From: Shewanella sp. HN-41
GTDB taxonomy: Bacteria; Pseudomonadota; Gammaproteobacteria; Enterobacterales; Shewanellaceae
Length of the DNA: 57,582 nt
NCBI RefSeq assembly: GCF_000217915.1
Contig: NZ_AFOZ01000038.1
Coordinates: 1-57,582, forward strand
Direction of reading: 5' to 3'
Of this stretch, positions 37,341 through 46,356 are shown piece by piece. The notes under the pieces are model-generated. The model was not told the DNA's origin. It did not search any database and worked only from the letters and a program-made list of their open reading frames with translations. A program made the position numbers and the translations under genes. The stretch's first letter is position 1, and every line of letters starts with the position of its first letter.

Positions 37341-37427
37341 ACCTAACAGTGCTTCAACAAGGTCAAATAGTGGTTGGCTCCTAAGCTTCGCTTCGGATTC
37401 TAATCAACCACCATTTACCAGTTAAAC
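37341..37427 (+). repeat. attC-like recombination site (candidate)
   Basis: Begins with ACCTAAC (R'' pattern RYYYAAC) and ends with GTTAAAC (R' pattern GTTRRRY), 87 nt overall. Inside it, GGTCAAATAGTGGTTG and CAACCACCATTTACC pair with one bulged C and one mismatch, the kind of imperfect stem with an extrahelical base that integron integrases recognise. The outer arms are asymmetric, so it may be degraded. Confidence 0.4.
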
Positions 37428-37652
37428 GATTGTTAATCAATAAAAATATTAATCACAATCCCACGAATTAGAGTGAAGAATATGGCTCGTTTTGTCCCAA
37501 AGCGTGCTGCGTAATTTTTTGAATCTACAGATTACGCTAATACTAAAAAGGTGAGCCTCGGTTATTTTCGAGACTAAAATCAAGACCAGCCTCGGGGTTT
37601 ACGCTTGGCGCAGAAGAATAAAAATCAAAGTGTATTAAAACATCTCTCAAAT

Positions 37653-37677
37653 AACGCCTAGCATATCGCTAGGCGTT
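37653..37677. terminator. Hairpin terminator after the lipoprotein gene
   Basis: 10-bp stem AACGCCTAGC / GCTAGGCGTT with a 5-nt loop, followed on the plus strand by CTATTTTA. It also lies just downstream of the lipoprotein gene on the complement. Confidence 0.6.
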
Positions 37678-37696
37678 CTATTTTACGAGATATCAT

Positions 37697-38065
37697 TTAG
37701 TCTAACTGTGGGATCACAATAAGATTTACTTCTTTAATCTCAGAAAAAACATCTGAATCAGCAGATAAAACCTCTGAAAAAGGTGATGAGGCAAATACTG
37801 CAGATTTTACAGCTTCATTTAGTTTAATAACGTTGCTGGGCTCTAACATTGTATAGCTAACGACATTAGCTCTTTGATCAAGATGAAAGTTAACTTTTAC
37901 TGTCTGATCTTTAAATGATTCATCAAACTCAAGATTGGATTGAATTTTGAGTTTTACTAATTCTGCACACTGGTTTACGGTTTCGCAGGAGCTTGGCACT
38001 CTGATCTGATTAGCACAGCCGTTTAAAGTGAATCCCAACATACACACCAATAAGGTTCTATACAT
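37697..38065 (-). CDS. Lipoprotein with TolA C-terminal-like domain
   Basis: 122 residues. The lipobox LNGC gives Cys17. The mature part (CETVNQCAELVKLKIQSN, FKDQTVKVNFHLDQRANVVSYT, AVKSAVFASSPFSEVL, EVNLIVIPQ) has the helix-strand pattern of TonB/TolA C-terminal domains, about 90 residues. Known TolA uses this domain to contact outer-membrane proteins and colicins. Here it is a stand-alone lipoprotein without the TolA membrane anchor and long helix, so its role is open. Confidence 0.72.
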   Translation of the reverse strand: MYRTLLVCMLGFTLNGCANQIRVPSSCETVNQCAELVKLKIQSNLEFDESFKDQTVKVNFHLDQRANVVSYTMLEPSNVIKLNEAVKSAVFASSPFSEVLSADSDVFSEIKEVNLIVIPQLD

Positions 38066-38082
38066 AACATTCCTTGTTCACG

Positions 38083-39039
38083 TCATTTGTTATTTACACA
38101 ATTCCGAATATTCCCTTGTAGGAAGGACTTAAGATTTGCGATCGCGATATTAAGTAAGTTCTGCCGCGCTTCTTTAGTCGCCCAGGCATTGTGGGGGCTG
38201 ATACTGATATTGGGCGCAGTTAGTAGCGGATTATCCGCACTCGGTGGCTCGGTCGAGAGTACATCGACACCGGCAAAGACTTTGCCCTGCGCTAATGCCG
38301 CAGCCAGCGCTGCCTCATCGATTAAGCCGCCGCGGGCGATATTGATCAGTAGCGCCTGCGGCTTCATCAATTCAAGGGTTTGGGCATTAATAAGCTCGGT
38401 TGTCTCAGGGGTGAGTGGACAGTGGAGTGAGATAATATCGGACGCTTTGAATACCGTATCACGGGATGTCCAGCTCACACCTTGGGGTAAATCGCTGGGT
38501 TCGGTGCGGGTATTGACTAATACCTTCATCCCAAAGGCTAAGGCGAGTTTGGCGACCTGCTGACCTATATCCCCATAACCAATCAAGCCTAAGGTTTTGC
38601 CCTTAAGGGATTGCAGCGGCATTAAGGTAAAACAAAAGTCACTGCAATGGGTCCATTGCCCTGCGGCAACGGCTTGATGGTGCGCAGCAACCGCTTGAGT
38701 GTGATGCAAAATATGGGCAAACACCATTTGCGCCACCGCATCGGGGCCATAGGCGGGCACGTTGGTTACCACTATGCCTAACTCTTTTGCGGCGGCGAGA
38801 TCCACCACATTGGTGCCCGTGGCAAGCACGCCGATATATTTAAGCTTAGGTAGTTGGGCTAAGGTCTTGGCATCGAGGGGGGTCTTGTTGGTGAGTACTA
38901 CCTCAGCATCCTGAGCGCGAGGGATAATCTCGGCATAGGGCGTGCGGGCAAAACAACTAAACTCTCCTAACGCGCTGACCGCTTGCCAGGTTAAATCACC
39001 GGGATTTAAGGTTTCACCATCGAGTACGACTATTTTCAT
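38083..39039 (-). CDS. D-2-hydroxyacid dehydrogenase (glycerate dehydrogenase-like)
   Basis: 318 residues. NAD-binding loop is LGLIGYGDIGQQVAKLALAFG (GxGxxG). The catalytic triad is visible: Arg in NIARGGLIDE, Glu in STEPPSADNPLL, and His in SPHNAWAT. It reduces hydroxypyruvate, glyoxylate or similar 2-ketoacids using NAD(P)H. The N-terminal part (LATGTNVVDLAAA) matches the HprA-like subgroup. It lies between the lipoprotein and an outer-membrane gene without clear co-transcription. Confidence 0.88.
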   Translation of the reverse strand: MKIVVLDGETLNPGDLTWQAVSALGEFSCFARTPYAEIIPRAQDAEVVLTNKTPLDAKTLAQLPKLKYIGVLATGTNVVDLAAAKELGIVVTNVPAYGPDAVAQMVFAHILHHTQAVAAHHQAVAAGQWTHCSDFCFTLMPLQSLKGKTLGLIGYGDIGQQVAKLALAFGMKVLVNTRTEPSDLPQGVSWTSRDTVFKASDIISLHCPLTPETTELINAQTLELMKPQALLINIARGGLIDEAALAAALAQGKVFAGVDVLSTEPPSADNPLLTAPNISISPHNAWATKEARQNLLNIAIANLKSFLQGNIRNCVNNK

Positions 39040-39086
39040 CCTTTACCTCTTAACTGCGTTTACACCTTGCCAATCACACAGACAAA

Positions 39087-39731
39087 TTAAAAACTGAGTT
39101 TGACCCCAAGATTGGCTTGCACCTGCCACATCACATCCGAGGTGACGTGCCATAGACATTCGTTTTCATTACAAAAAAGTGAGGTATCACTGTCAATAAA
39201 GGTGGCGTAGCCGCGAAGATCTGCAAATAGCGCGAAGTTCTGCGTCATACGATATTCGGCGCCGCCACCAATGCCCATGGAGAAACGGGTTTCCGTTGAC
39301 CAATCATCGGGCATCATACGGGTTACCCCGGCACTGGCGGTAATATAGGGCTGAAAATCGCCATTGGGGAAGAATAAGGTACCGCCAAGGTGGATATAGT
39401 CCACATCTAATGAGGTGACTAAATCGGGGGTAAACATGCCGCCACTTTTCAGCTCGGAGGATTGGCGACTGTAGAGCAGGTAAATATTGCCGGGATCATT
39501 AGTGCCAATCCCTAACATTAGGCCGTAATGGCTCGCCTCTTCCACTCCCACACTCTTTTTATTACCCGTTTCTACATTGTCGTTATCGAGTTGATTGATA
39601 TCGAACGAGCTGCCGCCAAAGCTATAACCACCGTAGGGGGCAACAAACAGCTCTGGCTCAGCATGGGCAGGTAAGGCAAGACTGAGGGGCAATAAACCTG
39701 CAATAACAAACCATCGGTTAGCGTATTTCAT
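39087..39731 (-). CDS. Outer-membrane beta-barrel protein
   Basis: 214 residues with a signal peptide ending PAHAEPE. The mature part has about eight amphipathic strands (FVAPYGGYSFGG..., GLMLGIGTNDPGNIYLLYSRQ..., YITASAGVTRM) and a C-terminal Phe (LGVKLSF). It fits OmpA/OmpW-like small barrels. Function is unknown. A disulfide may form between the two Cys in LFCNENECLW. Confidence 0.8.
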   Translation of the reverse strand: MKYANRWFVIAGLLPLSLALPAHAEPELFVAPYGGYSFGGSSFDINQLDNDNVETGNKKSVGVEEASHYGLMLGIGTNDPGNIYLLYSRQSSELKSGGMFTPDLVTSLDVDYIHLGGTLFFPNGDFQPYITASAGVTRMMPDDWSTETRFSMGIGGGAEYRMTQNFALFADLRGYATFIDSDTSLFCNENECLWHVTSDVMWQVQANLGVKLSF

Positions 39732-39785
39732 CTTAATCCCTTATGTGTATTATGATTCCTTGCGTCGACAACGCTAACCGAAGCG

Positions 39786-40574
39786 TTAGCGCATGCCGCG
39801 CTCCGATTTCACCCTGTCGTACGCAGCTTGAATATCCTGCGCCTTACGGTTGGCAATTTCCATCATCTCGGGCGGTAACCCCTTAGCGATCAGCTTATCG
39901 GGATGGTGTTCATTCATCAACTTGCGATAGGCCCGCTTCACCTCTTGATCGCTCGCATCTGAGGTGATCCCCAGTAAGTTATAGGCGTCGGTAATTGAGG
40001 TTTTATTACCGTTTGAGGTCTGATGGAAACGATACTCAGCCTGCCAACGCTTGAGTAACTCATCCAACTGTTCACGACCATAACCTAACTCTTGGGCCAC
40101 CGTCATTAGGATAGCTTGCTCCGCGGGATCAAGCTCACCATCGGACAGTGCAGTTTGGATCTGGATCTCAATAAACATCTGTACCAGCTCTTTGCGCCCC
40201 ATGGTCACGGCACGAAATGCCTGTAGGCTGCTGCGCAAGTCAAAATCGCTTGCCTTCCCCTGTCGAAAAGCCTGCTGAGCTTCCTTACGGGCATCGCCAG
40301 TAAGGCGCAATTGATCCATTAACAGCGTCGCAATCCGAATATCGGTTTCTGTAATATGCCCAGATGCCTTAGCGACATGGCCCATCACCGCAAAGGTGGT
40401 ATTGAAGAAAATACTCTGGCGATTTTTCGCCTGTCCAAGAATTTGTTTGAAACTCCCACCGCCACTGGCACGTTTATCATAAAGATGCCCAAGCCATAGA
40501 CCTAACAAGGCGCCAAAGATCCGACCGAACATAAAACCAATCACAAAGCCAAAAAACTTACCCCAAAGCCGCAT
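39786..40574 (-). CDS. djlA: Co-chaperone DjlA
   Basis: 262 residues from ATG 40574, preceded by AGGA; an upstream TTG at 40595 is unlikely. A single N-terminal TM segment (FFGFVIGFMFGRIFGALLGL) anchors it in the inner membrane. A central TerB-like domain (about 60-180) and a C-terminal J-domain with HPD in MNEHHPDKLIAKG follow. It stimulates DnaK at the membrane. Type III DnaJ; E. coli DjlA has the same layout. Confidence 0.93.
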   Translation of the reverse strand: MRLWGKFFGFVIGFMFGRIFGALLGLWLGHLYDKRASGGGSFKQILGQAKNRQSIFFNTTFAVMGHVAKASGHITETDIRIATLLMDQLRLTGDARKEAQQAFRQGKASDFDLRSSLQAFRAVTMGRKELVQMFIEIQIQTALSDGELDPAEQAILMTVAQELGYGREQLDELLKRWQAEYRFHQTSNGNKTSITDAYNLLGITSDASDQEVKRAYRKLMNEHHPDKLIAKGLPPEMMEIANRKAQDIQAAYDRVKSERGMR

Positions 40575-40635
40575 CTTATTTCCTGATTTTAACAATGTAT
40601 CTACCCAATATACTGGACTAGGCTAGCCGCCAAAT

Positions 40636-41313
40636 TTACCCGTTATTTTGCAGTCGGGATTCGAGGGCTTGCAGGCGTGAAAGCGTACCGACATCACACC
40701 AAAGCCCCTTAAACATGGCACCGCTGACTCGCCCCTGAGACATTTGCGTTCTCAGCAACGGAGCTAGGGCAAACGCCCCTTCTGGCATGTCGTTGAATAA
40801 CTTAGGATGGTAAATTCCCATCCCTGAGAAAGTGTACTTTGTGCCACCTAACTCATGCACTCGATTGTCCACTAACGCAAAATCCCCATTAGGGTGCTGC
40901 TCAGGATTAGGCACCAGCCAAAGATGAGCTAGGGCACCTTCTGCCAGTGGCGATAATGGTGGCAAAGCGTCGATAAATACATCGCCATTGATCACGAGAA
41001 AAGGAGCATCACTTTCACCTTCACACAACAGGGGCAATGCTCGCTTGATCCCACCCCCGGTTTCCAGTGCCGTTTCTTCGGCGCTGTAACGGATATTCAC
41101 CCCAAAGGCACCGCCATCACCTAGGGTTTCAACGAGTTTATGCCCTAGCCAAGCATGATTGATCACTATATCGACAATACCTAAAGCCGCAAGCTTTTCA
41201 ATATGATAAATAATGAGGGGCTTACCTAATACCGGCACTAAAGGTTTAGGCACAGTATCGGTCAACGGCCTTAAGCGTTCACCTCTTCCCGCCGCAAGGA
41301 TCATGGCTTTCAT
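40636..41313 (-). CDS. murU: N-acetylmuramate-1-phosphate uridylyltransferase
   Basis: 225 residues. The nucleotidyltransferase signature is AAGRGERLRPLTDTVPKPLVPVLGKPLI. Often misnamed mannose-1-phosphate guanylyltransferase; the neighbouring kinase argues for MurU. It converts MurNAc-1-phosphate to UDP-MurNAc in peptidoglycan recycling, bypassing part of de novo synthesis. The start codon overlaps the amgK stop (ATGA). Confidence 0.87.
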   Translation of the reverse strand: MKAMILAAGRGERLRPLTDTVPKPLVPVLGKPLIIYHIEKLAALGIVDIVINHAWLGHKLVETLGDGGAFGVNIRYSAEETALETGGGIKRALPLLCEGESDAPFLVINGDVFIDALPPLSPLAEGALAHLWLVPNPEQHPNGDFALVDNRVHELGGTKYTFSGMGIYHPKLFNDMPEGAFALAPLLRTQMSQGRVSGAMFKGLWCDVGTLSRLQALESRLQNNG

Positions 41314-42350
41314 CGATTATCCCCTTCGTCCCTTGTGGCAGTGAATGCGGGCAATACCCGAGCCTGCAGCCATGTCGCCAGCGGTGCTAATTCGGTATAA
41401 GCCTGTGCGATATCGACAATGTAAGCTAAGGTCAACGGAATATCGGCCATATAGGCGGGTTTGTTATCTCGGTAATGTAAACGGGCAAAAATCCCCGCAG
41501 CCTTGATATGACGCTGTAGCCCCATCAAGTCAAACCAACGCTGATACTGTTCTAAGCTAATATCCTGGGGGATAAATTCGTGTTCTAAGGCTTGTCGATA
41601 ATGTTGTGCCATTAAGTCCGCAACCATTGCCTGCGGCCAACGGACATAACAATCCCGAAGCAGAGACACGGCATCGTAGGTCACAGGGCCGATAACCGCA
41701 TCTTGGAAATCGATCACACACAGCTGATCATTTTGCAGCATAAGGTTACGACTGTGAAAATCACGGTGCATTCCCACCTTAGGTTGAGACAGGGCACTAT
41801 CCACCAAGATATCAAAGCTTTGGCTAAGTAAATCCTGTTCGCTCCCACTGAGTTCAAGCTGCAAATGCCGCCCTAACAACCACTCGGTAAAAATACCTAA
41901 TTCACGGCGGACAAAGTCCTCATCGTATAGCGGTAGGGCCTGAGACATACCCGTATCTGGGTTTGTGCTGCTAACCACTGCGGCGATGTTAGGTAATAAT
42001 GCCAAGGCACGGCGATAATAATCGCCGACATTCAACGGAGTTAACACAGATAACAGTTGGGTATCACCGAGATCGCTCAGTAACATAAAACCTTGTTCGA
42101 CATCCGAAGCAATCACTTTTGGCACTGTCAGTCCCGCACTCGCATAGCTATTAGAGAGGACAATAAAGGGGGTGATAGGCACAAGCTGTGGAGGTGAATC
42201 GGCGGCAATGTAGCTCGCATCCGCAGTGGTAATCCGAAAGTAACGTCTAAAACTGGCGTCACCTGAAATCAATACAGGGATCACATCGGAGGAAAAATAA
42301 CGGTTCAGCCACAGGTTAAGGGAAATAAATCTCGGATCGGATAAAGTCAT
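41310..42350 (-). CDS. amgK: Anomeric MurNAc/GlcNAc kinase
   Basis: 346 residues, an aminoglycoside-phosphotransferase-type kinase. Catalytic loop is GMHRDFHSRNLML and the metal-binding segment is CVIDFQDAVIGPV. The start at ATG 42350 is preferred over 42392 because AAGAG lies 8 nt upstream. It phosphorylates MurNAc at C1 for MurU. It is divergent from lptD, the same arrangement as in Pseudomonas. Confidence 0.87.
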   Translation of the reverse strand: MTLSDPRFISLNLWLNRYFSSDVIPVLISGDASFRRYFRITTADASYIAADSPPQLVPITPFIVLSNSYASAGLTVPKVIASDVEQGFMLLSDLGDTQLLSVLTPLNVGDYYRRALALLPNIAAVVSSTNPDTGMSQALPLYDEDFVRRELGIFTEWLLGRHLQLELSGSEQDLLSQSFDILVDSALSQPKVGMHRDFHSRNLMLQNDQLCVIDFQDAVIGPVTYDAVSLLRDCYVRWPQAMVADLMAQHYRQALEHEFIPQDISLEQYQRWFDLMGLQRHIKAAGIFARLHYRDNKPAYMADIPLTLAYIVDIAQAYTELAPLATWLQARVLPAFTATRDEGDNR

Positions 42351-42507
42351 TTCATGGCTCTTAAAGAAAAATTGCTTTATTATAGCTGGCATATAATTTG
42401 GAAACAGCTAAGAAATTGAGAGATTTATTTAGCGATGTTGCACTTGTATATTGCAACTTTCCCCGTCAATACTTGTCCAGACTAAGAAATCATAACCATT
42501 ACCTAAG

Positions 42508-44802
42508 ATGCAGATCCGTTACCTTCTGGCCCTGAGCCTGTTACCGCAATTAGTCCTGGCAGACGAATCTCCAACCGCAATAGCGTCCCAATGCATAATC
42601 GAACCGCCAGTACCCCGAATCGTATCTCAACCTGGGATAGACGCGGCTGACCTAGATAAAATTAGGATTATTTCCGACCGGTCCGAGGCTGAAATGGGTA
42701 AGCAGGCGATTTTTACGGGTGATGTTGTATTTAGCCAAGGCGACAGGCACATTGCCGCCGATGAAGCGATTCTCGATCAAGCCACCGAACAATTTGATGC
42801 CAATGGCAATTTAGTATTCCAAGACAGTAACTTCACCGTTACCGCGGAGTCATTACAGGCGCAAATGCGCAGCAATAGAGCAACACTGAAGAGTGCCCAG
42901 TATTGGCTCCATGGTCAGCAGGTTCACGGCGATGCCGAAAAACTGCAAATTACCATGAATAACAATTTGATCCTCACCAACACTAACTTCACTACCTGTC
43001 CACCGGACAATGTGTCTTGGTTGCTCGAAGCCGAGAAAATCAAGATTAATAGCGAGGAAGAATGGGGTGAGATTTGGAATGCAAAGCTGAGGGTCGGCGG
43101 CGTTCCCGTATTTTATATTCCCTACATGACAGTGCCAGTATCCGATAAGCGTAAGTCGGGCTTCCTTTACCCAAGCTTTAGCACTAGCACCACCAATGGC
43201 TTTGAGGTTTCCACTCCCTATTATTGGAATATCGCCCCAGAGTATGATTTAACATTTACACCTAACTATATGACAAACAGGGGTTTATTTACAAAAACCG
43301 AGTTTCGTTATCTCACAGGTGAAGCCCAGAACGGCCGAGTGAACTTAGAATATCTCGGCAGCGATAAACTTATCAGTGGCAGCCCAAATCGCTATTTGTA
43401 TAACTGGCAGCATCAAGGTGCAATAGACAAAAACTGGCGGGTACAAGCCAACTTTACTGAAGTCTCAGATAACAACTACTTCAATGACTTAAAGTCTGAT
43501 GTGAACCGTGCAACAGACAACCAATTATCCCGTATTGGTGAGGTAAGTTACTTTGAGCATAACTGGGATCTCAGCACCCGAGTACAAGATATTAAAGTCC
43601 TCGGCGAAGATGAAAAGCCTTACCAAGTCATGCCTCAGGTGAATTTTAATTACCGAGCCGCCAACTTCTGGAATAATCTCGACTTTGGCTTTAACTCAGA
43701 ACTGACTAACTTTTCCCATCAGGATAGCGACGTCAACACGGCGACACGTATGCACATGGCCCCCAGCGTAACGCTGCCCATCCATGGCCCCTCAGGTTCG
43801 TTCACTAGCCAAGTGAAACTGATGCAAACAAATTATTGGCAGCAGAATAACGATTCGACCGAAGAATTAGATGAATCAGTCAGCCGCACTATTCCACAGC
43901 TGCGAATTAACGGCCAGATCAACTTCGAACGCTATACGGCACTGTTTGATCAAAACTACCGTCAAACCCTCGAACCACAGTTCCAATATCTTTATGTGGG
44001 TTATGAAGATCAGCGTGGCATTGGTATTTATGATACAGCCCAATTGCAGGACGACTACTTTGGTCTGTTCCGTGATCGTCGCTTCTCCGGCCTTGACCGC
44101 ATTGCCGATGCTAACCAAGTCACCCTAGGTGTGACGACTCGCCTATTTGACGATCATAACCAAGAGGCGACTAAATTCAGTCTAGGGCAAATTTTTTATC
44201 TTCAGGACAGTAAGCTAGGTTACGAAGATAATATTTTCGAACAAAATCAATCGACATCCGTACTAGCCGCCGAGTTAGATACCCGTCTGAGCAGTGACTG
44301 GTACTTAGGTGCAGCCATCCAGTACGATACCAATACCAGCGAGAATAAGAAGACCGAAGTCACCTTAGACTTCCGCCCTGAGGCCAATAAGTTACTGCAA
44401 CTGAGTTATCGTTATGTGCCCGATTTATTAAACTCAAACACCAATGATTTAGTGAATATTTCCCAAGCGGGTTTTCGCGGTGCTTGGCCAATTAGCGACA
44501 ATCTCTATTTTGTCGGTAACTGGTATTATGATCTCAACGAAAGCCGCAGTGTCGAAACTTATACAGGCTTCCAATACGAGTCGTGCTGCTATGCTCTTCG
44601 CCTAAGCTACCACTACCGGATTAAAACCAATTACGATGACAATATCGGCTCTGCCGTTATCGATGAGCGTGAGCAATTTGAAAGCGGTGTCTACCTGAAT
44701 TTAGTCATCAAAGGACTCGGTGGTTCTGGCCCGTTAGGCGTAACAGATATGCTCAATGACGGCCTATTTAACTACAGAAAACCGCTTTATCTGAGGAATT
44801 AG
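42508..44802 (+). CDS. lptD: LPS-assembly protein LptD
   Basis: 764 residues. The signal peptide ends at VLADE. A jellyroll N-terminal domain (about 45-230, AEMGKQAIFTGDVVFSQGDRHIAADEA...) is followed by a 26-strand beta-barrel. Conserved cysteines in the N-domain (TTCPPDN) and the barrel (ESCCYALRL) form the disulfides needed for function. With LptE it inserts LPS into the outer leaflet. It heads a cluster with surA, pdxA, rsmA, apaG and apaH. Confidence 0.95.
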   Translation: MQIRYLLALSLLPQLVLADESPTAIASQCIIEPPVPRIVSQPGIDAADLDKIRIISDRSEAEMGKQAIFTGDVVFSQGDRHIAADEAILDQATEQFDANGNLVFQDSNFTVTAESLQAQMRSNRATLKSAQYWLHGQQVHGDAEKLQITMNNNLILTNTNFTTCPPDNVSWLLEAEKIKINSEEEWGEIWNAKLRVGGVPVFYIPYMTVPVSDKRKSGFLYPSFSTSTTNGFEVSTPYYWNIAPEYDLTFTPNYMTNRGLFTKTEFRYLTGEAQNGRVNLEYLGSDKLISGSPNRYLYNWQHQGAIDKNWRVQANFTEVSDNNYFNDLKSDVNRATDNQLSRIGEVSYFEHNWDLSTRVQDIKVLGEDEKPYQVMPQVNFNYRAANFWNNLDFGFNSELTNFSHQDSDVNTATRMHMAPSVTLPIHGPSGSFTSQVKLMQTNYWQQNNDSTEELDESVSRTIPQLRINGQINFERYTALFDQNYRQTLEPQFQYLYVGYEDQRGIGIYDTAQLQDDYFGLFRDRRFSGLDRIADANQVTLGVTTRLFDDHNQEATKFSLGQIFYLQDSKLGYEDNIFEQNQSTSVLAAELDTRLSSDWYLGAAIQYDTNTSENKKTEVTLDFRPEANKLLQLSYRYVPDLLNSNTNDLVNISQAGFRGAWPISDNLYFVGNWYYDLNESRSVETYTGFQYESCCYALRLSYHYRIKTNYDDNIGSAVIDEREQFESGVYLNLVIKGLGGSGPLGVTDMLNDGLFNYRKPLYLRN

Positions 44803-45045
44803 CAAAGAATTGTGATAGATTGCTGAACCTCAACAAGGACAGAGAGTCCAAACAGGTTAATGGAAGCAGTGCGACACCCTAGCAATTTAGGGAACAAGGC
44901 CGAGTTCAACCGCCGATGTCGCTCTCTTTCTTGAGTCGCCAGCAAAATAACACTTAGGCAACTCGCTGTAATTTCGATATAAATGGTAAAGTTAACTTAA
45001 ATAAGCCGTCGAACCTGACCTTAGAATGTGCCAAGGATTTTGTGG

Positions 45046-46350
45046 ATGAAACCCAGTAAACATCTGATTTTTGCTTTATTTGCACTCGCCATCAGCCAAC
45101 CTACATTGGCCGCACCCCAGCAACTCGACCGTGTCGCGGTCCAAATTAATGACGGTATTGTGCTCGAAAGTGAAATCACTAACATGATCGACACAGTTAA
45201 AGCCAATGCCAAAGCGGCAAACCAGTCGCTACCATCCGACAACGCTTTGCGTACCCAAGTTATTGAGCGATTGATCTTAACCCGCCTACAGTTGCAAATG
45301 GCGGATCGTATCGGTCTGCATATTGGTGATCTGCAATTAGACCAAGCCATTGAAAACATTGCCCGTGAGCAAAAAATGTCCGTGGCACAGATGCAGCAGA
45401 AGATCGAAGGTGAAGGCTTAAGCTTTAGCCAATACCGTGAGCAACTGCGGGAGGAAATCACCCTAGGTGAAATTCAACGCATTCAAGTACAACGTCGCAT
45501 TCAAGTTTCACCACAGGAAATTACCAGCCTAGTCAAACTTATCCAAGAGCAAGGTATGAAGGATGTTGAATACCAAATCGGTCACATCCTGATTGACGTG
45601 CCAAGCGATCCAACCAGTGAACAACTGGAAGCCTCAAGCAAACGTGCCAACATCGTCTTGGAGCGTTTAAAGGGTGGTGAAGATTTCCGCCGTACCGCTA
45701 TCGCATCTTCCTCTGGCCCTAAGGCTCTGGAGGGCGGTATTTGGGATTATATGAATATCAACGAAATGCCAACACTTTTCGCTGAAGTCATCAATGGTGC
45801 AAAAACCGGCGACATTATTGGCCCAATCAAGAGTGGCGCAGGTTTCCATATCATCAAAATTATGGATGCTCGAGGCTTGCAAACAAAAGAGATTGAGGAA
45901 GTCAGGGCTCGCCACATTCTGCTCAAGCCATCCCCGATCCTGTCTGAAGACCGTGCTAAAGCCATGTTGGAGCAGTTCCTAAAACAAATCCGCTCAGGCG
46001 AAGCCAAGTTTGAAGACTTAGCACGCCAATACTCAGAAGATCCCGGTTCTGCAACCAAAGGTGGCGAACTGGGCTGGGCAGAGCCAAGCATTTATGTGCC
46101 TGAATTTGCGCAAACTCTGAATAGCTTAAGCACAGATCAGATCAGTGAACCCTTCCGTACCACCCACGGCTGGCATATCACTCAGTTAGAAGAGCGCAGA
46201 AAAACAGATGCGACGGATCAGTTCAACAGTAACCGTGCGCACCAATTGATCTTCCGTCGCAAATTTAATGAAGAACTGCAAAACTGGCTAGACGAAATGC
46301 GTTCTGACGCATACATTGAAATCTTTGCGCCTGAGACCAACCGAGGTTAA
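45046..46350 (+). CDS. surA: Periplasmic chaperone/peptidyl-prolyl isomerase SurA
   Basis: 434 residues from ATG 45046, preceded by AAGGA; the GTG at 45028 is less likely. Signal peptide ends at TLAAPQ. N-terminal domain (DRVAVQINDGIVLESE...), two parvulin domains (VEYQIGHILIDVP and EEVRARHILLKPSP) and a C-terminal helix. It escorts outer-membrane proteins to BAM. The 243-nt gap behind lptD has no clear terminator or ORF. 6 nt separate surA from pdxA. Confidence 0.95.
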   Translation: MKPSKHLIFALFALAISQPTLAAPQQLDRVAVQINDGIVLESEITNMIDTVKANAKAANQSLPSDNALRTQVIERLILTRLQLQMADRIGLHIGDLQLDQAIENIAREQKMSVAQMQQKIEGEGLSFSQYREQLREEITLGEIQRIQVQRRIQVSPQEITSLVKLIQEQGMKDVEYQIGHILIDVPSDPTSEQLEASSKRANIVLERLKGGEDFRRTAIASSSGPKALEGGIWDYMNINEMPTLFAEVINGAKTGDIIGPIKSGAGFHIIKIMDARGLQTKEIEEVRARHILLKPSPILSEDRAKAMLEQFLKQIRSGEAKFEDLARQYSEDPGSATKGGELGWAEPSIYVPEFAQTLNSLSTDQISEPFRTTHGWHITQLEERRKTDATDQFNSNRAHQLIFRRKFNEELQNWLDEMRSDAYIEIFAPETNRG

Positions 46351-46356
46351 GTAGAA

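Larger units (their letters stand above)
37337..37696. other. Non-coding stretch after the cassette-like gene
   Basis: 360 nt. It starts with the attC-like site at 37341-37427 and ends in a terminator hairpin before the lipoprotein gene. Between them only an 11-codon ATG reading frame (from about 37482) and no recognisable RNA or element were seen. Confidence 0.4.

Noticed and set aside
44803..45045. Gap between lptD and surA as a possible small gene or RNA
   Set aside because: No ORF with ribosome-binding site, no strong hairpin and no recognised RNA motif were found; it may hold a promoter for surA.
45021..46091. Antisense ORFs across surA
   Set aside because: No family resemblance, in a gene with full chaperone and parvulin domains; shadows.
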